From: Nymphaea colorata
Lineage: Eukaryota > Streptophyta > Magnoliopsida > Nymphaeales > Nymphaeaceae
NCBI RefSeq assembly: GCF_008831285.2
Contig: NC_045138.2
Location: 29,855,934-29,919,933, forward strand
DNA length: 64,000 bases
Direction: 5' to 3'
Both the position numbers and the translations under genes were made by a program. Below are positions 26,780 to 38,810 of the stretch, piece by piece (positions within the stretch are counted from its first letter, which is position 1; every line of letters begins with the position of its first letter). The notes under the pieces are model-generated. The model was not told where the DNA came from. It did no database searches and saw only the letters and a list, made by a program, of their open reading frames with translations.

Positions 26780-28226
26780 ACAAAAATTCATGCATTTTGT
26801 TGAAGAGAAAAGGGTTTAATGCGTTTCTGGATTGGGTCCGACCCAGATCCAATCCAAAATGTACCATGATGTGTTGCCATACCCGTGTTGCCATGATGGC
26901 GTGTCGACATGGGCACGAGGATCAATCTACCGAACCCATGTGCTTATGTCAGAAGCTTGATACCATGGTAAAACACCTACATCGAGGTAAACTCCAAATA
27001 GCATGAGATTCAAGTGACCTGCATTTGGAAACTAAACTAGGTCGCTCCAAACAAAACATGAAGCAACTACTTGCAAAAGCAAATAGGTTTAACCAACCAG
27101 AATTTACCAAAGAACAGTACAAATGCTGTTTGTTCCATAATCCAAATAGTCGGAGACTCGGAAGTTAGAACAAAAAAATGGCTGGCAAAAGAATCAGTAA
27201 AAATCATAATAAGAAAGTAGAGTGATAATTGCACATGTAAATAAAAGTTAATTAGATCTCAGTAACCTACTTGCAGAGAAAAACTTCCCTCAGTCTTTCT
27301 ATATTTGAGTTGCATTTGCAAATGCAAAAGCCAAATGGTGCTTAAGAAAACTAAGCAGCAAGCAGTATCCAGTAACTAATGAAGAGAGAAATTGTTACCT
27401 TGAAATGTACGTTTGGATGAAATATTTTTGTCAAGAACCGGACTTGAGGAGGCAGCAACGGATATTGTTCTGGCACAGAGAAGGCTAGCTGAAAAACGCC
27501 ACCCTCATAGGGTGTTTCCGAAGGTCCCTGAAAGCAAAAACAGCACACACTCAGGTTCTCAGTCAATGCCATGAATGGTAAAAGTAGAACATGTTCTCGT
27601 GCTTTACCTTTATAAGAGCAGTCCACTTGAATATATTTGAATCATCACATATGAGCTGAATGTCGGAATCTGCTGATTTCTCTTTCTGCACCTCCTTGTA
27701 CTCTTTAAAAAGCCTAGCTCTTGATGCCTACATGCCATGCAAAGCCAAAGAGAATCACATCACTAACGAACAAAGATCATGCTCAGTGGCACACCACCAA
27801 AAACATAATCAGGTTTCCAAGCCAAATTTATAGGCTCTGACAAGTTCGTTCGGTAACACAACAATGTATAGTCATCAAGAAAACAATCTGCAAAACCCTT
27901 TTCTTCTTCCCTTCTTGAATGAACTGCCTATGATAGAATCAAGTAATGAACTTCCCCACTAAGGGTGCTTTCTTGGTATCTTCATGGATAAGCCACAAAA
28001 CAGGATGCGGATCAGGAAAAACTAATAAGTAAAATACCTTCATCACCTTTTTTTGCTTGGATAGACGCTCATATACCACGAATATAGAATACAAGGGAAA
28101 AGAACATAAGACAACACAGCAGGAACAAATAAACAAGCAGAAATTTCATGGTATCACCAATCCACGATATCGTCAAAAGAAGCAGAAAGCAGAACCCTTT
28201 GACTGAAGTAAAACACTGACCTGCAT
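24936..28226 (-). CDS. PEX4: Peroxisomal ubiquitin-conjugating enzyme E2 (PEX4/UBC21)
   Basis: E2 enzyme that, in plants, is anchored to the peroxisome by PEX22 and ubiquitinates the import receptor PEX5 so it can be recycled (family knowledge). Exons: 28226-28221, 27727-27608, 27527-27399, 25630-25501 and 25024-24936, giving 157 aa, the length I recall for Arabidopsis PEX4. The first coding exon holds only Met-Gln. The UBC fold is complete: [18 protein letters not shown], the HPN triad at residues 79-81 and active-site Cys90 in [13 protein letters not shown]. The C-terminus ends Ser-Lys-Lys-Gly. A likely leader intron runs from a donor near 29053 to an acceptor near 28250, placing the cap site around 29100 or beyond. 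The intron between exons 3 and 4 (25631-27398) contains a repeat relic and a long TA tract. Confidence 0.97.
26300..26401. repeat. Relic of a TGTGACATA-ended dispersed repeat, PEX4 intron
   Basis: The segment contains CGCACCTAAC, a TTTTTTGAAAAATTG box and the terminal ATGTGACATAG. The same order recurs in two PRORP introns (40881-41133 and 42241-42521) and in part near 58970-58985. It has no coding capacity. Only the right end is convincing here. Confidence 0.6.
26718..26776. repeat. (TA)n microsatellite, 59 bp
   Basis: Uninterrupted TA tract inside the third intron of PEX4. A minus-strand frame across it reads as Ile-Tyr repeats and is not a gene. Confidence 0.95.
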
Positions 28227-31042
28227 ATCGCTTGCCCCTTGGCCTGCCTTCCAATCTCTCTGATTTGACACCAAGAACCACTTTGAGTTAGACAAATAAA
28301 GTCAAGAATAGCATTTTATGGGTTAACTACTCTTAGCTTTATTTTGCAACTCCTCTCAGACAATTTTCACATTTTCCGTCTAGTGAAGAGCTGTAGATTA
28401 AAAAGATCGATTGCAAAGTTTTCACAATGACATCTGCTTCCCACATCAGACCAACCTGATTTTAGGTGATCAACGGGCTGAATAGATTCCTCAGATACGC
28501 TCAACTAATTGAACCTAACTGCAATTCAAGAATTGAGGAACCAGACAAAGGGGAGATGGATACTTCATCGATCAGGTCAGGTGGCCCCCTTTCCCCATCA
28601 TTTCCGGCCACAACCAAATAGTCGGAGAAAGGCTTCCCTTGACTCAAGCCACAAGAAACCACACAACCCATGTTCCCCTGCCGCTTCCAGAAAAGAGAAT
28701 TCGTAGATGGAAACTAATCCCGAGAAAAGCAATTGAACAACGATATTTCGGCTTCCGCTCATGATCATGCAGAAAGAACTGCACACATGATTCGAATCAT
28801 CATTCGTCCTTATGCCACCACGAATTACAGAGAGAATCGGTTATTGCAGTGAAACAAAATTTCCCCGCACACCACACAGACCCCACTTCACCAAGCAATC
28901 GATCACTGATCTTTATAAACGAAATTCACGGAGAATCCCAACCCTAATTTGTCAATTCCGCAGTGACAATTCTCGAATTAATCCCTCTCCGGAAAGTGAT
29001 GAGAGCCAAGATCAATCAAAAGAAAAGAAGAAAGGAAGAAAATAATCAAACCTGAATCTGGAAAGCCGGAAAAGGTTGCACGTGCGGTCTGGCCGGAGAG
29101 ACGCGGAACCGGTGCCGTCCTAGTCTTCCCGCGGGCTCTCGGATCATCCACTCTGAAATTTCGTTTCCTATGTTGACCTTAATTTTCTCGTGGAGTCCCC
29201 ATTCCTTTTCATAATTCCTAAAGGCAGCTTGGGGGCCGGACCGGATCCTTTGACAATTCTATGAGCCTCACATTTTTCAACGTAACAAATCAAAAACTCG
29301 AAGAGTGACTTAAATAGTGGAATAAATTTAGTTTCCCAAAATTTTGTGAGAAAAAGGTTCAACATTCATAAAACACCAACCAATTGGTTTAGTTTTCCAG
29401 AAAACAACAAAGTTTGTCCAGTTGGATTCGATGCTTTTACTTAGCAATATGTGAAATAACATCATGACCATATATTTATTTCTCAATTTATACTTTTTAC
29501 ACCAAAGTTATTAGGAATATAATTTGGTTTTCTATTGCAATGTACATGAAACACTGAATGAATTAATATCAATTCTTTGAGTATAAAAATTTGGAGTTAT
29601 AGCGTTATAATGGTATCACAAATTTGGTCAATTAAGTTGGTCTACAGTCTGCAAGTTCAAATGTTGGATCTCAATACTCAACTATATGCCCTATGTGTCC
29701 TTTACTTAAAGCTGAAGCAATGAAAATGCTGCTATGTTAGGCAAGATAAGTGTCATTTAATAATTTATGCTGTTGTCTATAAGGAGATCAGACGGTAGAG
29801 ATTAAGTTATAAATAGAAAAGTCAAGTTGTTTATTCAAGAATCTTCTTACCGTCTGAGATGTGCCTGAGATGCTCCCGAAACCCACCGAGGATCATGGTA
29901 AGAGCATGGTCCTCCGGACCTCCGACATTGGCATCTTCAATTTGCTGCTCACGAAACCACATTCACAAGGAGACCTGCTTTCCTTTTATAAAATCCATTT
30001 CCTGACCTCCCACTGCTTCTCCAAATCCCACTACCCATGCTAATGGTGACATTATTTAGAAAGATTCGCTTCTCTGCTTTTGCTTCGCATCTACCATCAT
30101 CCTTCTCATTTCTTGGGTAACTATGCAGTATGCTGTAAACAATAAATTGAGGATCGTATAGTCTTCTGATACATGAGCTAGGCCATTAATGGACCTGTGT
30201 ATAGTAATCTGTGGATTATTGTGTAGCTTATTAATCGGACTGATGTCCTTAATGTCATTTTCTTTAATGATTTAATCTGATTCTATATTTAGACTGAACA
30301 TATTTCAGCTTTTTGTACACCAACGTGAGCCTAATATTTCAACTGTTGCTTTATTCTGCATTTGATCTGAGACCATTCAATAGGTTAGTAGCCTGTTTCA
30401 CGTCCTGGTTTTGTAGTGTGTCAAGCTCTTTAAATTTCATTCTCTCTTTTTGTTATGGGGAGGCAATGCCTTTGATCTTATGAATATTGTGCTGCAATAT
30501 TTTCTTGTAAGGATGCTCTCAAACGGCAAAGCTAAGAACATCCCAAAGTCCAAGTAAAGAAACATGTGGTTCAAACTAAAAAATGATTCCTATTTTGCAA
30601 CTATGTGCGCATGAAGGGACTCGCGGAAACACATCCTTGTCTGGACCATAGGTGTGGTGGGGAACAAGACAATAGATAATTCTAATTATTCTTTAATCCA
30701 TTAATTTTTTCTTCATCAAAGGATCATTAATTCACAAACAACACATGATAATCATCCTGGAGTGTACCATCGAAGGTACCTTTGTTCATAAAACTAAAGC
30801 TAAATTTGACATTTAAAACCAGCACCATCTAGCCATTGTCATACCAATTAGCAAGACTCAACATGGAGGTCCGTTTGCGTGAGTGAGAGATAGACAAGAG
30901 TAGAGGAGAGGGTTTCAAACCAGTGGCATACAGGAGAGTTTCAAAACACAAATGGTTTCATATGGACAAAGGGGCAGCTGGATATATGAGAAAATATACA
31001 GAAGGTTCAAGATAGCTTCAAATAGAAGACTTCCATGCGCTT
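28227..31042. other. PEX4 leader region and spacer to CURT1C
   Basis: Positions 28227 to about 29150 probably contain the PEX4 leader: a possible acceptor CAG near 28250, a possible donor CAG|GTTTGA at 29053, and a GC-rich stretch at 29050-29150 as the first non-coding exon and promoter. Beyond 29160 the DNA is AT-rich spacer. An open frame at 29861-30043 on the plus strand has coding-like composition but matches nothing I recognise. Confidence 0.5.
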
Positions 31043-31209
31043 TTACTTGCCCAAGACCTCAGATATTGAGCCTTTGATAATTCTTATTAACTCTTGCCTG
31101 AAATGCACATGCAAAAAACAGTAAGCCAAATTATTCAACTTGAGCTGGCTCGAAGCTCAAAGTTCTGAGACATCAGCTGCCAATTGCAATAGAAGAATAA
31201 CAACACAAA

Positions 31210-31240
<31 letters not shown>

Positions 31241-31557
31241 AAGAAAGCCTAGATGTCTCTGTCAGCTAATCTCACGAAGTGATAAACATGTAAAATTGGT
31301 AATTTTTGGCTTGTAAAAATCTGATCTGATTGGGACTCTACAGCTCGTCTAATCTGATTTTCACCTCTAATTACAGTTACAGAGGTATCTTTTCTTTCAA
31401 ACAAAAAACTGGCTACTGGTTTTACTGCTTCTTTATATTGTGTTTGTATGTAGAGAAGCTGAAATCCTCCAGCCATCTGTCCATCGGGATGTCTCCCACA
31501 TGCAGCTAATGCATCGGCTACCTGCCTGGGACATTTGGATGGCCGGAGGAATCGAAT

Positions 31558-31611
<54 letters not shown>

Positions 31612-33335
31612 GGACACACACATGAAAAAACTCATTTGGAGAGACTGGATATGAGGAGAGAATCCATAGGACCCATAAGACACGGGGTGAGGAAGCTTTT
31701 GACAAAAATTATATAGAATTCACTAATGTTTATTTGCAAATGAACAATAAAACTATAGAAGTAGGTAGAAATTAGAATTGGCAAATTCTGTGATATCTGA
31801 AGCAGCTCACCTGTCTGGCTTAAACAGAAGATAGCGGTATATGAACCACTGCAAGGAAACAGGTAAAAGTTATCCATACTTCCACAGCAGCAAAATAAAG
31901 AAGAAAAAAAAAGCAGCTTTTATGAGGGACTTGTCCATTCTTACCCACGAAAATAGTATACCAACAAGTTCCAATGCAGTTGGGATGAAAGGAAGATTAT
32001 CAATAACCTACGAGAGAATGATGGTGGAAGGTAGTCAAATATCCACAGGAATAATTCAAGTCAAACACTTTTCACAAGTAAAATTTAAGGTACAACATGC
32101 TTCGCAGCAGAAAAGCAATAATGGAATACCGAAATCAGATTGCTGGATGCCCAGATTGCTGCTATAGTTGCAAAGCCCAAACCAGCTAAAGCAATCCTAT
32201 CTTCAGAACTATTCCACTGCATACAGAAGAAAGTCACTGATCAGAAGAACCTGTAATGCCTGATTAAAAACCTGCTACTTTGATGTGTCAAATTTAGTGG
32301 AATTTCCATTTCATGATTGATACGTACATACATAGAAAATATTGAAAATTCTGGATAGACTATTAGGTTCCAGCATTTAAAAACATACACGAACAAGAGG
32401 GAGATCATATTCAACAAGCTAACTTGGTACGGAAAGAGAGGTGCACCATGCTACTGGAAAAGATATCTAGTATGATCAATGCTCTAAGGCATCTTAAGAG
32501 GACCATGATTGCGGAACATGTTCCATGCAGCTCTGCCTGGAGGCATTCAATAATTTTGCAAAAGCCATTAGCTAGAATGAAATTGGTTGAGTTAGAAAGT
32601 GTAGTACATGATAAGTTCCAAGGGATTCTAATTAGCAATTTCATGTATCCTTGAATTCATAAAAAGCACCCGCACACAAAAGAAAACCAAAACACTTACA
32701 GATGCAGCAATGGACTTCAAAATACTCTCGCTAGAAGGATCAGACTTTTCTCCAGTAGCCATTGAAACAATAAAGGGGCTCTTTCTTGTCCGCGCTAGTA
32801 AAAAATGAAAGGAAGATATCCAGAATGTTAGAATTACAACAGCTAAATATAGACAATTGAAACCCAAGGTCGTTCTGACTAGTTTTCCAAATCAGAACGC
32901 CAGCCAAGACTTTTCAGTGTAAGCACTTAAAAGGTCAACGTTACCAATTTATAAGAATAGGCTCAGAGAGCTCCTGGACCAATGTATCTTCGTTTTTCAT
33001 TTACTAATTTAGCCAGGTGGTGTATTTCCTAGTTTCACCCATTTGCAGCTCCATTACCAAAGCAACAAGCAAACTCAAATTGAAGAGGTATGTTGGGAAC
33101 CTTTTATTGCACAACAACAGGATTTTCAATTTTTTCTTTTCATAGATGAGCATTTGCTCAAACTTATGGTACAAAAAATGTTAGGTAGAGCAGTCAAAGG
33201 TGAAAACCAATTACCTGGAACAACCCGCTGTAGTTTCCATGTTCGTACTGGAAGTTTTTGGAGGGACTTGCTTGTTGTGGGCCTTCCTTGCAAATAAATT
33301 GCTGAAATTGAGGTTACGATGTAGGAGGCCATCAT
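31043..33335 (-). CDS. CURT1C: CURVATURE THYLAKOID 1C-like thylakoid membrane protein
   Basis: Small CURT1/CAAD protein of the chloroplast thylakoid; the family oligomerises at grana margins and bends the membrane (family knowledge). Exons: 33335-33215, 32794-32700, 32216-32130, 32007-31945, 31848-31811 and 31097-31043, giving 152 aa in consistent phase. The N-terminal about 45 residues are rich in Ser, Thr and basic residues with few acids, as in a transit peptide. Then comes an acidic/Ser stretch, WNSSEDRIAL, a first membrane helix at about 81-101, a second at about 108-128 (FIPTALELVGILFS), and the family signature YRYLLFKPDRQEL, followed by a short amphipathic tail. FKPDRQEL and the short tail favour CURT1C over A, B or D. 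Two adjacent ATG codons open the frame. Confidence 0.93.
31216..31240. repeat. Poly-T tract, 25 bp
   Basis: Homopolymer run in the last intron of CURT1C, about 120 bp upstream (in transcript order) of the terminal exon. Confidence 0.95.
31563..31608. repeat. (TA)n microsatellite, 46 bp
   Basis: Uninterrupted TA tract in the last CURT1C intron (31098-31810). Two overlapping minus-strand frames of Ile-Tyr repeats cross it and were discarded. Confidence 0.95.
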
Positions 33336-35997
33336 TCTGAACAAGGTGCAAAGAAACAAAAACATAAAAGAAAAGGATATCACAATTCACAAATTTTCAG
33401 GGACCACTATGAAATGAGAAAAGGAAAGAAAACTATACTTCCTAAAGTAGGTTGTAAGCATGTAACTGAAACTTACCTTGCTTGCAAAAGCAAATCTCAT
33501 TGGTGATATGGATCTCACCAAGTAAAAATCTGGTAACTATTCTATTAAGAAACTAATTTTACAAAAAATGGAGCATAAATATTAAAGGCTTTTCACTGGG
33601 GAGGAATAAGAACTCTTGTTCCTTTCCTCCAAGGTCGCTAGACCCAAGAACTCTCAAATGCAAAACCTTTTCAATGGAGCAACATATTACAAGTGAAATA
33701 CTCAACCCCAAGCCTGATTTACAAGTTATGGGCATATAACATAACAGTTCTATGACAATTGAGTACTGGAATTAGCAGCTTCTATCTGTGGCATGGCTTT
33801 CTCAATTACTAGTTCTGTGGAGAATGTACATCCCATAACTAAGCATACTTAGATTAGCTTCATTGAGTTTAAAACCTGTGTTGAGGAACAATGTCCATTC
33901 CAGGTATATAATGAAGTTTCAGATTAATTTGCTCAATAAATAAATGAGCTTGAGCTGGCTTGCTTAAATACAGGTAGTTCATAAGATATCTAAACCTTGG
34001 AACAATCTTTTGGATTTGTCTTCACGTTGAATCCATTTATTGAAAAAGAAAAAAGGTTCCTTCATGAGATTATGAGTCTGAAATTAAGCATGTGAAATGC
34101 AAGGAGGATAAAGGGTGAAATGGCAGATCAATCTTAATTTGATTTTTAGGTAGGCATTTTTCCTTTATTATTTATGCAATTGACAGTGAGTTGCACAGGA
34201 TGGGAACCTTAGATCTCAGCTGACAATATGCAAGACCAGTTCCATCAGGTATAATTGCTTTTTAGCTATCATTTCTCAGTGGTTCCCAAGATAGCAGTCC
34301 ATTCTATGGTGAATCTCTTTTCCAGTTTCCTTAAGCTGTCTAAATTAGGTCAAGTAACATATCGTTGTGGCAGCTCTTACAATACTTTCGGGCCAGCTCA
34401 TACCAATTGCTTCCTCAATGAGTTGAAAGTTGAACCAGCTTCAAGCCTTCAAGAGTTCAAGACTGCAACGATATTTGATGGGAATGTATGCAATGTAGAG
34501 AAGGCCAGGGGCCATTCACATATTCCCTGTCAAACAGCAAAATAAAATAGGAAAAGAACTCTCTTTGTGGATGATGTCTTTGTGAATTTGAAATTGTAGA
34601 GCAGAAACAGCCATCGAAAGTTGTTAAGTGATCATCAGACAGGCCTTGAGCATCTAAGCTAGGTCATGGATTTCTTGTGCAGCCTGACAAAGGTAGTCAT
34701 AAAAAGAAATGTAACGGAATTCATTACAACTCGTCAGAAGTAATACGGTAGCGAACTATGGTTGAAACAAGTTTTTTTGTATAGTCTTAAGCGGATTCTC
34801 GTTCCTGGAACTGAGCCATATTAGTTGCGGTGAGACAGAAACTAGATATGGAAGGATAAACCAACCAGAGTAGCCCCCAAGTTCCATCCAATGTAGTGAT
34901 AGTCGATTATTCCACTGGTGGGTTCTGCTGCTAAAAACCGGCTCCACCATCTAAGAGAAAAAACAGTAAATTTGTAGTCCAAACTTATTGTAGAGGGATC
35001 CAAGCAACTTATACAAATAAGGCTGCCCCGAAAACTGAAACCTTGTGCTCATGTTATGATGACAAACGCATCGAACAAGAAAATCTTGCACTTCTTTCTT
35101 TCGAAACAACAAAATAATGGCTATATTACGAGAAACCAACTTGACGAAACAAGGAGTAGTGCTCAGAACGGTTAAAGAAGCTTTCCGACCCACATTTAGG
35201 AATCGACCCTGAAACAAGAAACGGCAGGCAAAATCTGAAGAAGTCTTACGAAAAGCAAAAAATTTCACAAAGAACGTTAACACAACTCGAAATGGCACGT
35301 TATAGGTAGGGCACTATCTTTCTGCTGCCATTCTGGTAACTGGAACTTAATGAGCGAAAAGAGAGCTAATCCGAAATGGGTTTTCCCATAAGCAATCAAA
35401 GAGAGACAGGAATACAAAGAATCCAAGGTGTTCGAAAGAATACGCACCTCTCGGTGTTTCAGGAACGAGCGAGACCAGTCAAGCGATTGAACGAGGAAAC
35501 CAGAGCGACCGAACTCCTTTCTGAGTCTCCCACCCTTCACATATGATGATATGATTTATATGGTAGCAGGTCTCGTGCTCTTTAACGTTCCTGGGAGCTC
35601 GGTTTTAGCACATAATTTTAAGTTTTACTCTACCGTGGGATCTCTGGATTTCCCAGAGTCGCAGTACCCACCTTAAATTGTTGGAACAAAATTCTCAAAT
35701 CTGTTCCATTTTCAGGATTGAATCCCTTGTCTGGCATGCGACTTGATCTTCATTATTTTATTCGATGGATATCATGAAGAAAGATTTTGTATGGCCTGGA
35801 ATTCGTGGATCACATATTTTTGAATTTTTCTCATTTTTGAACCAATCACTAGTTGGGTGAAGCAACTAGAGAACTGTAGTAGGAAGGACTTGTTTTATGT
35901 GACAGGAATAGTTGTATTTTTTGTGATTTATTTTCTTCTTGATAAGCAGGAACATGTATTTTTGGCGATTAACATGCCCAATTATTGATATTGTTAG

Positions 35998-36039
<42 letters not shown>

Positions 36040-36547
36040 ACAATGTCTTACAAAGAAATTATATGGACGGTGGAGTAACTTGATAAACTCAATTAGATTA
36101 CTAGAAAAGACAAGGTTGGAGCTAAGGGAAGGGAGGCCACTTGGCATATATATCGAACGTCTGAGTCTGAGTTTAGCATCAGTTTCATTTTCCAATCCCA
36201 TGGATCTTAAGTTTTTATTATATGTAAAGATCTAAACATGGTTTTGTAATTTTGTACGTCTGAATCCAAACCCTACTCCGAGTTGGATTGTAAGCAATAT
36301 TTGGTTAGTTCAATTTAGTAATACAGCCACTGTCTTGTTCAAATATAATCGGTTCAAATAGCTAAGTCTCTCTCTGGTTTCGCATGGTGAAAGGCCATGC
36401 GGCCTTCCGTCATGGATCTAAGATCCGTGCATGAAGTCTGATCCTCCCTCGGACTTGATGCACCCATAGCTCTCCAGCTCCTGCTACCACAGCTGGCACC
36501 AACATAGGCCATCTTAGTGGTGAAGGTTTCAGTCACTAACCATCAAT
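33336..36547. other. CURT1C 5' region and spacer
   Basis: A possible non-coding first exon of CURT1C lies near 35449-35530, with a donor-like GAGAG|GTGCGT on the minus strand; if so, a leader intron of about 2 kb covers most of 33340-35448. This is inference only. A plus-strand frame at 34255-34545 and minus-strand frames at 34951-35540 match no known family. A (TA)n tract occupies 36001-36037. No gene is called. Confidence 0.4.
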
Positions 36548-38040
36548 GATGTGTTAGCTCTAGTTTCTGCTGGTCAATCAACTGCCAGTGCCCCCCAGCT
36601 GCAACCGCCGCAGCAGCAGGACATGCTAGCCCTTTCAGATCCATTCTCTCATAATTCAGCTATTGATTCTCTTGGCTCTCAAATGACTCTACCAACATCA
36701 CAGGCAGCCACACAGTTCCAGAGTCTGCAACAAGCAACAATACAGGAGCAGCAACAAGCACAGTCCATATTATACTCAAATGGAAGCGTTCCGAACATAG
36801 GAGAACTTCAACAGCAGCAACAGATGCAGCCTGCATCATATACAAATGGAACCATCCCCATGACAGGGGAACTTCAACAGTTTCAGCACCAGATGCGGCC
36901 CACGTTATATCCAAATGGCATTATCCCAACCATGGGGGCACCTCAACAGTTGCAGCAGCAGATGCAGCCCGCACTTTATTCAGATGGGACTATTTCTTCA
37001 ATGGGAGCACCTCTTCAACAACAGCAACAGATGCAGCCTGGAGTTTTTCCAAATGGAAGCATGCCGAGCATGGGTCCTCCAGAGTTTGAACTTTGAACAA
37101 GCAGCTTACGTGCAGGGTGCGCATATGAATTAGAGCCATCCTGCCTGGGGTCGGCAGGTTGCACCAATCATGAATGCACAACAGCAAACTTTTGTTTATG
37201 GTATTGTTGAGATCTTCATCTACTTTGACTGCTTCCCAAGAATTTATTTTCTTAAACTTTTTGTGATTTACTTGCTGTTGAGTTATTTCTTTTGTTCTCA
37301 ATGCTACAGGAGCAGGCTCTCAGAGCCTGGGGCCTCTTCCACCAGCACCCTGGGATATGCAATCAATGCAAAATCCTCAACCCATGGTCTTTGCTTATGG
37401 TCAGCAGGCAGATGTGCAATTTGGTGATCAGAGGCGGGCCACATGCTCCCTGGCAACACCTGATGACATATCTCGAAAAACACAAGGGCTTTCCCTTGAA
37501 GATGACGGATACACGAGCTTTTTTCAAGGTTCTTCTGCATCTTATTTGCAGCAGAAGAAGCCATCTAAGGCAGAAGACAAACTTTTTGGTGATCTCGTAA
37601 GCATTGCAAAGACAAAATCTAAACCCTCAAGTACCCCGACAACTTAGGATTCTTGTGATGGATTTGCGTGATAGAGCTTTTATTCCTTGCTCTAGTAATT
37701 TCTTTCAGCTCCCACTTGAATGTTGATTTGCTTATTGAAGTTGTGCACATTCTTTTTCCACACATGTTATTGTAATCACAATTCCCTGTAAAATAAGAGA
37801 TTCATGCTTCTTTTGCTTCTGCTGTTCAACTTGGTATATTCTTCTGTTCGTTTGGAGCCTGTTGTTGAATGCAGTTGTCCCTGCAATTAAAACGAAGGTA
37901 TCATATTGAGTTGTTCAGCAGCAGCAGTTCATGCTTCTGTGCATGATTGCACTTTGTTCTGCCTCATCTCGGACCATCATGAAAATGTATGCTACCATCG
38001 AAATGCATCTTAAAATGGAAGCCCAGGCATTTATAGTCTC
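36548..38040 (+). pseudogene. Truncated inverted copy of the TOL 3' region
   Basis: Near-identical, inverted copy of about 46425-47895 of the TOL gene. It starts in the middle of TOL exon 9 (GATGTGTTAGCTC), so the VHS and GAT domains are absent. It keeps the Gln-rich repeat region, the last intron, the last exon and about 380 bp of 3' flank. The retained intron shows DNA duplication, not retroposition. At least two lesions break the frame: a 7-bp direct duplication of TTTGAAC (37085-37091 and 37092-37098) that creates a stop at 37094-37096, and CAG to TAG at 37131-37133. No ATG of its own stands at the junction. Sequence left of 36548 is unrelated to TOL. Confidence 0.92.
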
Positions 38041-38810
38041 CCGGAGTCCTGCCACTCACTCTCAAGATATGAGCAAGCGAATAGTTGTTTTTTTTTTGCC
38101 TTTTAACAATTTTATTCAAGAGGCAAAGGGTTATTTTCCAGGTTAGTTTAATATTTTTTGTAAAGAGCGGTTTTTTGAGAAACAGAAGAGAAAATTAGGG
38201 GTTGTTTGATGTTCTTTAAAACATGAATGGTTATCTATACTAGGCTTGTTATTTAAGCGGTCCCTTTGTAAAATTTCTAAAATAAAACATTAGTTTGTTT
38301 AAATTATTTATCTAGTAAAGAGTTAGGACATGAATGATAAAATATGATCTGATCTTACAGTTACCAAAAACAACAGCAGTGACAAAAGGTCTTCAGGTGC
38401 ATTGGAGAAAGGAAATCCACTGATCAAAAAATTTGAGCTAGATTAAGGAATAGTCACCTCGAAAAGAAGGTTTACTTTCGGGTGGAAACGAGAAAGTGTG
38501 CGAAGAAGATTGAAAAAAACCACTGTAAGACGGACAGGGGAGGACTCGACCAAATATGGTCATTGTAGGAGAAGCGACTCATGCGGTTGATGAGTCCGAC
38601 CAAGGGTCCAAAGCTTTCATATCCGGCCGACCAGAGTCTTCTTAGACGGGTCTCTGTAGGCCATGCAATTCCGCCAACTCTGGTTTCTGGAGTAGGAAAT
38701 ACGAAGCTCGTCCTTATCATAAAGGAGAGATAGATAGAAGCAGATAACTAAAGGGCGTGTCTATTGAGCTAGAACAGAGAGCAAACGGCTTTCTGTGAAA
38801 CCACAGAGTC
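38041..38810. other. Spacer and presumed PRORP promoter/5' UTR
   Basis: Unique AT-rich DNA between the end of the TOL-derived segment and the PRORP start. It presumably holds the PRORP promoter. A minus-strand frame at 38472-38720 has no homology I recognise and was not called. No clear TATA box stands out. Confidence 0.4.

Noticed and set aside
26685-26894. Frames made of Ile-Tyr repeats (also near 31433-31705 and 35866-36201)
   Set aside because: Translated TA microsatellites, not proteins.
32411-32654. Overlapping frames on both strands in a CURT1C intron
   Set aside because: Open on both strands by chance; no homology and located between two confirmed exons.
34255-34545. 96-codon plus-strand frame upstream of CURT1C
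   Set aside because: No family recognised, isolated, and probably within a leader intron of the opposite strand.
36354-36536. 60-codon minus-strand frame left of the TOL copy
   Set aside because: Composition looks coding, but there is no recognisable family, no partner exon and no match to TOL; possibly transposon debris.
36660-36914. Plus/minus frames opposite the Gln-rich TOL repeats (also 47529-47783)
   Set aside because: Antisense shadows of CAG-rich coding sequence; their similarity to each other only reflects the duplication.
36548-37647. The TOL copy as a functional small gene
   Set aside because: It starts mid-exon without an ATG, lacks VHS and GAT domains and has two early stops.
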